Assembly (NCBI RefSeq): GCF_008369935.1
Contig: NZ_VTUZ01000043.1
Span: 1-64,000 of the forward strand
Direction of reading: 5' to 3'
Source of the DNA: Paraburkholderia panacisoli
GTDB lineage: Bacteria; Pseudomonadota; Gammaproteobacteria; Burkholderiales; Burkholderiaceae
DNA length: 64,000 nucleotides
Positions 52,625-60,636 of this stretch are shown in pieces. The notes below the pieces were generated by a model, which had not been told where the DNA came from, did not search any database, and worked only from the letters and a program-made list of their open reading frames with translations. The translations under genes and the position numbers were made by a program. Within the stretch, counting starts at the first letter, position 1, and each line of letters begins with the position of its first letter.

Positions 52625-53896
52625 TCAATATCCCATTGCGTTACGGTAGGCCTTCCAGAAGCCGCGAATCGAGGCTTCCGTCACGCGACTCGAGCTGCTG
52701 CTCGTGCCGTCGCCACCCATCTCGATCACCGAACGTGCGTCGCTTGCCCCGTCGATGCCGCGCTGCACGAAGCCGCCCACGCAGCCGTCTTCCATCGAGA
52801 CGTAGCCGGCCGGGCCCACGAGATTCGACTGGCGCAGACGCATTTCCCGCAACGCGGGCGTATCGTCCTCGAAGCCGAGATAGATCCAGTTCAGTTCGGT
52901 CTGGCGCGCGCCGCGTGGCAGGATCTGACGCACCGCGATGGCGTTCTGGATCTGCTGCAGCACGAAGCCCGGAAACACTGAAAGAATCTGCAGCGTGATG
53001 CCGTCGCCGAACTCGTCGGTGCCCGCGAGCACCGAGGTGTCTTCGAGGCGGTGGCCGCTCTCCGAGCGGATCTTCTGGCCCGCGTAGTCGTTCGTGGCCG
53101 CCTGCGTCGCCGCTTCAGCCGCGTGATCGACTGCTGAATAGCTGACGTGATGCCCGCCGCTGGGGTCGACGATGATGCCGCCGCGCTGCGACAGCTTGTT
53201 CAACTGGAAGGTTGTGAAGAACAGATGCAGGATGCTCGCATGATAGGAGTCCTTGACGTTTTCGAAATAGAGCTTCCAGTTGTTCGGCAGCATCTGCGTG
53301 AAGCGGCCGAGCACGACGGGCGTGCGGTTTTCGAGCACGCGCGCGATGCGTTCGACGATCTCCTCGCCGAGGTATTCGTCAAGCGGCGGCACGTCATCAG
53401 AGAAGCTGCCGAACACGAGACCGTGCAACGTCGCCACGCGCAGCTTGCGCAAGCCGTGATCGCCGAGGCAGAAGTCTTCCTTCATGCCGCCTTGGCCGTT
53501 GAAGCCGTCCCGGAACGCGACGCCGAGCAGATCGCCCTGCAGGCTGTAGGTCCAGGCATGGTAGACGCAGCTGAAGTCCTTCGCGTTGCCCCCGTCCTCC
53601 AGGCAAACCATCGCGCCGCGATGCGCGCAGCGGTTTTCGAATGCATACAGATCGCCGTCCTTGTCGCGCGTGACCACCACGGGAGCATCGCCGACGAACG
53701 TGCTGCGGAAGTCGCCCGGATTCGGCACCTCGGCTTCGAGGCACAGATAACTCCAGTTCGGACCACGAAAGATTGCTTCCTGCTCGTCCGCATAGACTTC
53801 GTCACTCTGGAACAGCGCATAGGGCACGCGCGTGACGCCCTCGGCGGGCCACTCGATGCTGGCGCGGCGCGCCGGCTGGATGGGGATGATTTTCAA
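52625..53896 (-). CDS. terephthalate 1,2-dioxygenase large subunit-like protein (TphA2 type)
   Basis: A 423-residue Rieske oxygenase with a TTG start at 53896 eight bases after GGAG. Rieske ligands C90-x-H92 (NRCAHRGAM) and C110-x2-H113 (CVYHAWTY); mononuclear iron site VKDSYHASILH. The segments GPNWSYLCLEAEVPNPGDFR, QMLPNNWKLYFENVKDSYHASILH and SMEDGCVGGFVQRGI match TphA2 from memory. The dihydrodiol dehydrogenase gene tphB normally in this cluster is missing here. It is divergent from an IclR-type gene, as tphR is in known clusters. The substrate could be terephthalate or a related aromatic acid. Confidence 0.87.
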   Translation of the reverse strand: MKIIPIQPARRASIEWPAEGVTRVPYALFQSDEVYADEQEAIFRGPNWSYLCLEAEVPNPGDFRSTFVGDAPVVVTRDKDGDLYAFENRCAHRGAMVCLEDGGNAKDFSCVYHAWTYSLQGDLLGVAFRDGFNGQGGMKEDFCLGDHGLRKLRVATLHGLVFGSFSDDVPPLDEYLGEEIVERIARVLENRTPVVLGRFTQMLPNNWKLYFENVKDSYHASILHLFFTTFQLNKLSQRGGIIVDPSGGHHVSYSAVDHAAEAATQAATNDYAGQKIRSESGHRLEDTSVLAGTDEFGDGITLQILSVFPGFVLQQIQNAIAVRQILPRGARQTELNWIYLGFEDDTPALREMRLRQSNLVGPAGYVSMEDGCVGGFVQRGIDGASDARSVIEMGGDGTSSSSSRVTEASIRGFWKAYRNAMGY

Positions 53897-53981
53897 GTTG
53901 CTGACTCCGTAGCTGGCGTTGACTGAACGCAGATTGCCGGGGACCGCGGCGGAACTGCCGTTGACAGCTCCGTCCGAGTGT

Positions 53982-54014
53982 GTTCGAATATCGTACATTG
54001 TTCGATATTGGAAC
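53982..54014. promoter_or_regulatory. IclR-type operator between dioxygenase and iclR
   Basis: Arms GTTCGAATATCG (53982-53993) and CGATATTGGAAC (54003-54014) form a 12-bp inverted repeat with one mismatch and a nine-base spacer, ending just before the regulator ATG at 54019. The GTTCGA-type half site is usual for PobR/PcaR-like IclR proteins. Confidence 0.6.
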
Positions 54015-54018
54015 CAAT

Positions 54019-54849
54019 ATGACACCCACCAAAAGTCCTGTCAATACAGAGGCCGACGCCTTGTCGCCCGTCGAGGACGGGGCCGGGGCTCACCAGGCCC
54101 GAGCGAAGGAAGGCATGGGGGGGCTAGCCAAGGGGCTGGCGATCATCGAGGCGTTCGGTGCGAATACAACGCGCATGACCGTCTCGGATGCGGCACATCT
54201 GGCTGACCTGAGCCGCCCCGCGGCGCGGCGCTGCCTGCTGACGCTCGTCGAGCTCGGCTATCTCGCGCACGACGGCAAATTCTTCACGCCGCTGCCGCGC
54301 ATGCTACGGCTCGGTGGCGCCTATCTCAGCACGTCGTCGCTGCCGCAGATTGCGCAGCCGCTGCTGGCGAGCGCGCGCGACAAGCTGCAGGAATCCGTCT
54401 CGCTGGCCGTGCTGGACGAGGGTTATGCGGTGTTCATCGCACGCGCCGAGGCGGTTCGTATCGTGTCGACGGGCGTGAAGCTCGGTGGCCGCCTGCCTGC
54501 CTATTGTTCAGCCACGGGACGCGTGCTGCTCGGCGGCCTGCCTGAACAGCAGGTGCGCGCGCATCTCGCAAGCGTGCCCATGAAGCGGCTCACTAATCGC
54601 ACGGTGGCAAATCTTGACGGCGTGCTGAAGGCGATCCGGCGCGCCGTTGAGGACGGCTACGCGATCAGCGACGAGGAGCTGGAAATCGGTATGTCGGCAA
54701 TGGCGATACCGGTCAGGAACAGCGCCGGGGAGATCGTGGCGGCGCTGAGCGTGAGCGTATTTTCAGGGCGCGTGAGCATCGAAACGTTGCGGGAAAACTT
54801 TCTGCCAACGCTGCGTGAAACGGCCGGGCGCCTGCAACGCTCGCTGTAG
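54019..54849 (+). CDS. IclR family regulator, PcaR/PobR-like (copy 1)
   Basis: A 276-residue protein from the ATG at 54019; a 13-residue longer form would start inside the operator. Residues about 30-95: winged helix with MTVSDAAHLADLSRPAARRCLLTLVELGYL. Residues about 105-275: effector domain with LPAYCSATGRVLLGGLP and YAISDEELEIGMSAMAIPVRN, the usual IclR ligand-site motifs. It is divergent from the TphA2-like gene and probably activates it with an aromatic acid, as TphR does. Confidence 0.87.
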   Translation: MTPTKSPVNTEADALSPVEDGAGAHQARAKEGMGGLAKGLAIIEAFGANTTRMTVSDAAHLADLSRPAARRCLLTLVELGYLAHDGKFFTPLPRMLRLGGAYLSTSSLPQIAQPLLASARDKLQESVSLAVLDEGYAVFIARAEAVRIVSTGVKLGGRLPAYCSATGRVLLGGLPEQQVRAHLASVPMKRLTNRTVANLDGVLKAIRRAVEDGYAISDEELEIGMSAMAIPVRNSAGEIVAALSVSVFSGRVSIETLRENFLPTLRETAGRLQRSL

Positions 54850-54919
54850 GCCGGCTGCCAACTGCGCGAGCGCGCGTCGTGCAGGCTCGCTGACTTTGCC
54901 TGGCAGGAGAAGCTAAGCG

Positions 54920-55705
54920 CTACAACAAGGCGGCAAGGTGACGGCGTGCGATTTCAAGTTCTGGCAGCAGGTGTTCCACAACGCCTTCGCGCGTCATGCG
55001 GCTTGTGGACACCGAAAGGCTCATAGCCGCAATCATTTCACCACGTGCGTTGCGGATCGGAACGGCGATTGAGCGAATACCGATCTCCAGCTCTTCATCG
55101 ATGATCGTGTATCCGTGCTTGCCCACAAATTCAATCTCTTTCATGATGCTGCTCGTCGTAGTACGGGTGTGAGGTGTCAGAGCGGGGCGCGCCATTCTGT
55201 TCAGCATGAATCTCACCTCGGCCGGTGGCCGGCCTGACAGCAGAACGCGCCCTGTGGCGCTACAGTAAGCAGGCAAGCGCGAGCCAACACCCAAACCGCT
55301 GGACAGGCTGCGCCGATGCGTTGAGCGCGCGACAAAAACTGCATCCTGCGAATCCAGTACGGCGATCGAGGCAGCCTCTTGCGTGCGTTCGCTGGTGATC
55401 TCCAGTATGGGTTGTGCGACCTTGGTCAACGGATCTGAGACTACATATGCGTAGCCCAGCCTGAGAGAGCGCGGCGCCAGGACAAAATCGTGACCTTTCT
55501 GCACGGCATAGCCCAGCCTGCACAGCGTCAGCAAACTGCGCCGTACCGAACCCTTCGTATGGCCAGTTATCTCGGCGGCCTGTGTCAATGTCAACGGCCC
55601 CTTTTTCATACCGAATGCTTCGATGACGGAGAGCCCTTTTTCGAGCCCCATCACGTATTCCGGTTCGTTTTCCCGGGATTCTTTTCCGCCCGCATGAGAC
55701 ACCAT
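54920..55705 (-). CDS. IclR family regulator, PcaR/PobR-like (copy 2)
   Basis: A 261-residue protein. Winged helix with LTLTQAAEITGHTKGSVRRSLLTLCRLGYA; effector domain with LPAYCSATGRVLLSGRP and YTIIDEELEIGIRSIAVPIRN. Same subfamily as copy 1 but clearly diverged. It is convergent with copy 1 and divergent from the SDR-aldehyde dehydrogenase operon at 55880, which it probably controls through the palindrome at 55716. Confidence 0.87.
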   Translation of the reverse strand: MVSHAGGKESRENEPEYVMGLEKGLSVIEAFGMKKGPLTLTQAAEITGHTKGSVRRSLLTLCRLGYAVQKGHDFVLAPRSLRLGYAYVVSDPLTKVAQPILEITSERTQEAASIAVLDSQDAVFVARSTHRRSLSSGLGVGSRLPAYCSATGRVLLSGRPPAEVRFMLNRMARPALTPHTRTTTSSIMKEIEFVGKHGYTIIDEELEIGIRSIAVPIRNARGEMIAAMSLSVSTSRMTREGVVEHLLPELEIARRHLAALL

Positions 55706-55715
55706 AAAGTCCTCG

Positions 55716-55731
55716 CGAAATTCGAATTTCG
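55716..55731. promoter_or_regulatory. 16-bp palindrome between iclR copy 2 and SDR operon
   Basis: CGAAATTCGAATTTCG is a perfect 16-bp palindrome beginning 11 bases before the regulator start codon (minus strand). A second repeat TCCGG-TAT-CCGGA lies at 55740-55752. Both fit sites for the adjacent IclR protein. Confidence 0.6.
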
Positions 55732-55879
55732 TACAAAAGTCCGGTATCCGGAAATTGTAGTCGGGATCTTTGACTTCTGATCAGGTATGTAGCGAAATAC
55801 CAGCAAAGGGCCCGCGATTCCTCGATGAACGTCGCCTCACTTGTTGCTACCTGAAGTCTTTTGGCATGCGAAGGAAACC

Positions 55880-56638
55880 ATGAAACCTGAAATACCCAAG
55901 CGCCTTATTGTCACCGGCGGCGCCAGCGGCATTGGATACGCCTTTAGCGAACACCTTGCACAGTTGGGGCACCGTGTCGTCATCGCCGACCTGCGTGGCG
56001 CCGAAGAGGCCGCGGCACGGCTTCGTGAATCCGGATATCAAACCATCGGCGTGCGCACGGACGTTGTCAGCGAGGCGGATGTCGCTGATATGACGGCCGC
56101 AGCAGTCTCGGCGTTCGGCGGAATCGATGGCCTGGTCAATAACGCCGCACTATTTAGCACCCTGACGCTCAAGCCGTTTGAGCAGATCACCAATCAGGAA
56201 TGGATGCGGGTGATGGAAGTCAACACGCTGGGCCCATTCAACTGTGCCAAAGCGGTGTTGCCGCAACTGCGCCAAAGCGGCCGGGGGCGCGTGGTGAATA
56301 TCGCTTCCACCGTGCCGATCAAGGCGCCGCCGAATATGGCGCACTACGTGGCCAGCAAGGGGGCTGTCATTGCCTTCACGCGCTCACTGGCGCGGGAACT
56401 GGCGAAGGACGGCATTACGGTCAATGCGATTGCCCCGGGCTTCACGCTAAGCGACGGCGTGCTGCAGACTGATCTGCAAGACCGCATTGGTGAAAACGCC
56501 CGTACTACCGGCCGCTGTATCCAGCGCGATCAGGTGCCAGCCGACCTCGTGGCGGCGCTGGCGTACCTGGTCAGTGATGGCGCGGGCTTTGTCACCGGCC
56601 AGACCCTCGCCGTCGACGGCGGTAGTGTATTCCTCTAA
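55880..56638 (+). CDS. SDR family oxidoreductase
   Basis: A 252-residue classical SDR from the ATG at 55880; an in-frame ATG-like start at 55841 is less likely. Cofactor motif VTGGASGIGYAFS, acid at VVIADLRG (NAD type), active site NIASTVPIKAPPNMAHYVASK, end FVTGQTLAVDGGSVFL. It is followed 11 bases on by the aldehyde dehydrogenase gene; together they would convert an alcohol to an acid through an aldehyde. Confidence 0.88.
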   Translation: MKPEIPKRLIVTGGASGIGYAFSEHLAQLGHRVVIADLRGAEEAAARLRESGYQTIGVRTDVVSEADVADMTAAAVSAFGGIDGLVNNAALFSTLTLKPFEQITNQEWMRVMEVNTLGPFNCAKAVLPQLRQSGRGRVVNIASTVPIKAPPNMAHYVASKGAVIAFTRSLARELAKDGITVNAIAPGFTLSDGVLQTDLQDRIGENARTTGRCIQRDQVPADLVAALAYLVSDGAGFVTGQTLAVDGGSVFL

Positions 56639-56649
56639 GTCAGGCAGCC

Positions 56650-58107
56650 ATGGACACCTCAACCGCACATTACGAAGCACTTGCCCTCTACATCGGTGGC
56701 CGTTTCCTGAGCGCCGATGGGCGGCCCGAACAGGATGTGACCAACCCTGCGACTGGCAAGGCGTTCGCCCGATTGCCGCACGCTACGCCCCAGGATCTGG
56801 ACGACGCCGTGAGCGCAGCGGCTGATGCATTCCAGGTCTGGCGGCACACGCCGGCAATCGAACGCTCAGCGTTGCTGCGCCGTGTCGCCTCGTTGATCCG
56901 GGAGCGAGCTCCGCAGATCGCCCGTAACATTACGCTCGATCAGGGCAAGCCTTTGACCGAAGCCATTCAGGAAGTACAAAGCTGTGCTGAGCACGCTGAA
57001 TGGCATGCGGAGGAGTGCCGGCGTATTTATGGGCGCGTGATCCCGGCGCGCACGCCGGGTGTGCAGCAGACGGTCTCCCGTGAGCCCATAGGTGTTTGCG
57101 CTGCGTTCACACCTTGGAACTTTCCCTTCAACCTGGCGCTGCGCAAGGTGGTCGCTGCCTTGGGCGCGGGCTGCACGGTGGTACTCAAGGGCCCGGAGGA
57201 GTCGCCAAGCGCAGTGGTGGCGCTGGCGCGCATATTCCACGATGCGGGTTTGCCGGCGGGCTGCCTCAACGTCGTCTGGGGCGTGCCGTCCGAGGTTTCC
57301 AGGCATCTCATCAACGCTCCGGCGGTGCGAAAGATTTCGTTCACGGGCTCAATCTCTGTCGGCAAACAGCTGGCGTCGCTGGCCAGCGCGCAGATGAAGC
57401 GCATCACGATGGAACTTGGCGGACACTCGCCGGTGCTGGTGTTCGATGATGCCGACGTAGAACAGGCAGCGCGTTTTCTGGCGCGTACCAAGACACGCAA
57501 TGCCGGTCAGGTCTGCATGGCACCGAGCCGCTTCTTCGTGCACGAAAAAGCCTATGAGCGGTTCGTGGATGCCTTCGCAGCCGAATACGCACCGCTACGG
57601 GTCGGAGACGGCCTCGATCCCCAGACACAGATGGGACCGCTGGCCCACGAACGACGCGTGGACGCAATGCAGGCCCTGGTGACGGACGCGCAGGAACGCG
57701 GCGCATCGCTGGTTTGTGGTGGAAGCCGTCTGGCTGAAACAGGCTACTTCTTCGCCCCGACAATCCTCAGCGGCGTGCCCGATAACGCACGCCTGATGAT
57801 CGAGGAGCCGTTCGGACCGGTTGTGCCGGTAACCAGATTCAGTAGTACTGAGGAAGCTTTGTCACGTGCCAACGCGCTGCCTTATGGCCTGGCCTCCTAC
57901 GTGTTCACCAGTTCGATCGCGACCGCCGAATACGTTGCTGGCCGTATCGAGGCCGGAATGGTTGGCATCAACCATTTCGGACTGGCTCTGCCTGAGACGC
58001 CGCTGGGTGGCGTAAAGGATAGCGGTATGGGCAGCGAAGGAGGCAGCGAGACGTTCGATGCCTACCTCGTAACCAAGTTTGTGTCGCAGGCCAGTCGGGT
58101 GCCCTGA
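56650..58107 (+). CDS. NAD(P)-dependent aldehyde dehydrogenase
   Basis: A 485-residue ALDH of the succinate-semialdehyde/benzaldehyde dehydrogenase type. Cofactor site FTPWNFPFNLALRK and FTGSISVGKQLA, general base Glu in ELGGHSPVLVF, catalytic Cys in NAGQVCMAPSRF, and EEPFGPVVPV near the end. Length is usual. It lies between the SDR and the second cupin gene, in one apparent plus-strand operon. Confidence 0.9.
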   Translation: MDTSTAHYEALALYIGGRFLSADGRPEQDVTNPATGKAFARLPHATPQDLDDAVSAAADAFQVWRHTPAIERSALLRRVASLIRERAPQIARNITLDQGKPLTEAIQEVQSCAEHAEWHAEECRRIYGRVIPARTPGVQQTVSREPIGVCAAFTPWNFPFNLALRKVVAALGAGCTVVLKGPEESPSAVVALARIFHDAGLPAGCLNVVWGVPSEVSRHLINAPAVRKISFTGSISVGKQLASLASAQMKRITMELGGHSPVLVFDDADVEQAARFLARTKTRNAGQVCMAPSRFFVHEKAYERFVDAFAAEYAPLRVGDGLDPQTQMGPLAHERRVDAMQALVTDAQERGASLVCGGSRLAETGYFFAPTILSGVPDNARLMIEEPFGPVVPVTRFSSTEEALSRANALPYGLASYVFTSSIATAEYVAGRIEAGMVGINHFGLALPETPLGGVKDSGMGSEGGSETFDAYLVTKFVSQASRVP

Positions 58108-58167
58108 CAACAAGGCGGCCGGTATGAATTGTACTTGCCGGCGCCGAACAGGGGAAGTGAAAGGTGG

Positions 58168-59244
58168 CGGCGTTCGAGAGCAAAAGGAGAGTGACAAATG
58201 AGTGGCAAGCCGCATGATGCAGGCCCCCCGCCGGTGCAACTCTGGAGCCGTGACGGATTTCAGGGGGCCCTGTCGGTGGTGACCCGGCCAACCTACGCGC
58301 CTGATTATCTTTCCGTGCAGGGGCCGCACGCACCGCGGCGAGCCGTCCTTGAGCGCTTGACGCCTGACGATCAGGACGACCCTGAGGCGCTTCCGACCAC
58401 CGTGGCGACTTCCAGGCTCGGCGTCAAACTGCATGTGTCGGGACGGCGCAAGCCCATGCCGTACGTGGTGCGCAATGTCGAAGCGGACGAGATTCATTTC
58501 GTCCAATCCGGCACGGTCAGGTTCGAAACGGACGTGGGCTGTCTCACGGCGACGGAAGGGGACTTCGTCTGCATTCCCCGAGCCGTCGCGTATCGCTATG
58601 CACCGACGGGCGATGCCATGCGAAGCATCATCGTCGAGAGTCCTGCGGCCCTGAAGCTCGCGCCGCCTGCGCCAAGTGGCCTGCTCAACGTTGCGCGGGA
58701 TCTGAAGTTTGCCGATGTCGACTCCACCATGCCGGCGGGCGGCCCGACGCGGCTGGTGCTGAAAACCCTCGACCCCGAGAACACGGTCTTCACGATGCCG
58801 CATGATCCGCTTGCGCTTGGTGTGCGCTTGTCGGACTCCGTCCCGGTGTGGAAGCTGAATCTGGCGAATATCCAGGTGCATGCTTACCTGCCCGAGGGCG
58901 GTCCGCCCAGCCAGTTTCTGTCATCCAGCACGGGCGACCTTCTGATGTTCAACCTCAGCGCGCGTCCCGGCGGGCGGCCACCGGTACACATCAACGCCGA
59001 TTTCGACGAACTGATCTGTTACGTGCGAGGCCCGGGCGCCTGGGGCGGTTGTACGGAACCCGGCACGTTGACCTGTGTGCCAAAGGGGGTCATCCACCAC
59101 GGGCCGTCGGAGGACGTTGCTGAAGGCTATCAGGCCTGGTTGCTGGAAACACGCGCGACGATGCGTTGGACACCGAAGGCCATTGCCGCTTCGGAGCTGA
59201 TGGAGACGGGCCAATATCGGCCGCATCCGAGTGAGGGCAAATGA
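58168..59244 (+). repeat. 1.08-kb inverted repeat, right copy
   Basis: Mirror of 38717-39793. Homology starts at GCGTTCGAGAG, 30 bases before the cupin ATG, and ends at the stop codon. It carries the same ribosome binding site AAAGGAGAGTGACAA. The two copies are about 18.4 kb apart in inverted orientation. Confidence 0.85.
58198..59244 (+). CDS. homogentisate-dioxygenase-like cupin protein (copy 2)
   Basis: A 348-residue protein almost identical to that at 38717-39763. Seen differences are LWSRDG versus LWTRDG, DELICY versus DEVICY, and the last residues (EGK versus TAK). Motifs and likely role are as for copy 1. Here the neighbours are the aldehyde dehydrogenase gene upstream and a Gfo/Idh/MocA gene downstream. 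The SnoaL-like gene of the other module is absent. Confidence 0.84.
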   Translation: MSGKPHDAGPPPVQLWSRDGFQGALSVVTRPTYAPDYLSVQGPHAPRRAVLERLTPDDQDDPEALPTTVATSRLGVKLHVSGRRKPMPYVVRNVEADEIHFVQSGTVRFETDVGCLTATEGDFVCIPRAVAYRYAPTGDAMRSIIVESPAALKLAPPAPSGLLNVARDLKFADVDSTMPAGGPTRLVLKTLDPENTVFTMPHDPLALGVRLSDSVPVWKLNLANIQVHAYLPEGGPPSQFLSSSTGDLLMFNLSARPGGRPPVHINADFDELICYVRGPGAWGGCTEPGTLTCVPKGVIHHGPSEDVAEGYQAWLLETRATMRWTPKAIAASELMETGQYRPHPSEGK

Positions 59245-59526
59245 CCGGCGTCACTCGTCTATCTATCTCAGGCGTAATGGTCAGACGCTCGGACATGCGA
59301 TCCATCATTGAAGACATCGCCAGCCGTCTCGAGTGAGTGAAGTTAATTCGTTAAGCTTTTATCCCGCTGTTTCCGGGCTGCATCGAGCGACTCGGTAACG
59401 CGTTGCCCGGGTTCCACGTCAAGTGCAAGTCAGGTCGGATTCCGTGCCGTGAGCTGGATTCGGTTCGGACCGCACCGGGCAAGACGGCGGCCTGTATACA
59501 ACCGACTCAATGGTTTCGAGGATGCA

Positions 59527-60636
59527 ATGAAAAAACGTTTTCGAGTAGGGATCGTGGGAGTGAGCACGGAACGCGGTTGGGGTACGACAGCTCATATTCC
59601 CGCGTTGCGTGCGCTGTCCGACGTATTTGAGACCGCCGGCGTAGCGAACACGAGTCTCGCGAGCGCACAGGCGGCCGCCGCTGCCTTTGGCATTCCTCGC
59701 GCGTTCGAGAACGTGGCGGAGCTAGTGGCATCCCGGGATATCGACGTTGTGGCCGTCACGGTCAAAGTACCTCACCATCGCGAAGTTGTCGCTGCGGCCT
59801 TGGAGGCGGGCAAGCATGTCTACTGCGAATGGCCGCTCGGAAACGGCCTTGCAGAATCGATCGAGCTTGCGGAGCTTGCCAGGCAGTGCAAGGTACGGGC
59901 AGTGGCGGGCACACAGGCCACCGCGTCGCCCGAGGTCGAACTCGTGCGCAAGATCGTAGCCGACGGATACGTGGGCGATGTGTTGTCGTCGACCTATCTT
60001 GGCAGCGGTCCGACCTGGGGTGACGAAGTCACGCGCGGCGACTCCTACGCCATGGATTCGCGCAACGGCGCAACCATGCTGTCGATCATTGGTGGGCATG
60101 CACTTGCTGCCGTACAAAGTGTGCTCGGTCCCGTCGACGAAGTGGCGGGCGTGGTGTCGCAGCGCCGGAAGACCGTGCGCATCTTCGAGACAGGCGACAC
60201 GATCCCGATGCAAACACACGATCATGTGATGGTCAATGCTGTCTTGAAGTCGGGAGCACCTTTGTCGCTGGAACTCCGTGGCGGCCTGCCGCGCGGCACG
60301 CGGCTGCTGTGGGAGATCAACGGAACGTTGGGCGATCTGCGCATTACTGCGAGGAATGGTCATGTTCCCGTCATCAATATCACGCCATTGCGCGTGGAGG
60401 CTGGCCAGAGGGGTGAGCAGGGGTATAGCGACGTTGAGGTACCAAAGTCGCACTACCTGGATTTGGTGGATACGGGCCCTGCGCGAAATGTGGCAGCCAT
60501 CTATCGGCAGATGGCTGAGGACCTGGCTCAGGGGACCAGCACTGCCCCTGATTTCGACGACGCGGTCGCCCTTCACAAGGTGATTGATGCCATTGAGAGG
60601 TCAGATCAGACACGCAAGCGGGTTCGAATCGACTGA
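59527..60636 (+). CDS. Gfo/Idh/MocA family oxidoreductase, Gal80-like (copy 2)
   Basis: A 369-residue protein from the ATG at 59527; an upstream in-frame start at 59449 is less credible. N-terminal RVGIVGVSTERGWGTTAHIPALRAL, HVYCEWPLGNGL, IGGHALAAVQSVLG and LSLELRGGLPRGTRLLWEING. It aligns end to end with the protein at 36854 at roughly two-thirds identity by eye, far less than the two adjacent cupins. Likely NAD(P)-dependent, on a sugar-like or cyclic substrate, or a regulator as in Gal80. Confidence 0.85.
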   Translation: MKKRFRVGIVGVSTERGWGTTAHIPALRALSDVFETAGVANTSLASAQAAAAAFGIPRAFENVAELVASRDIDVVAVTVKVPHHREVVAAALEAGKHVYCEWPLGNGLAESIELAELARQCKVRAVAGTQATASPEVELVRKIVADGYVGDVLSSTYLGSGPTWGDEVTRGDSYAMDSRNGATMLSIIGGHALAAVQSVLGPVDEVAGVVSQRRKTVRIFETGDTIPMQTHDHVMVNAVLKSGAPLSLELRGGLPRGTRLLWEINGTLGDLRITARNGHVPVINITPLRVEAGQRGEQGYSDVEVPKSHYLDLVDTGPARNVAAIYRQMAEDLAQGTSTAPDFDDAVALHKVIDAIERSDQTRKRVRID

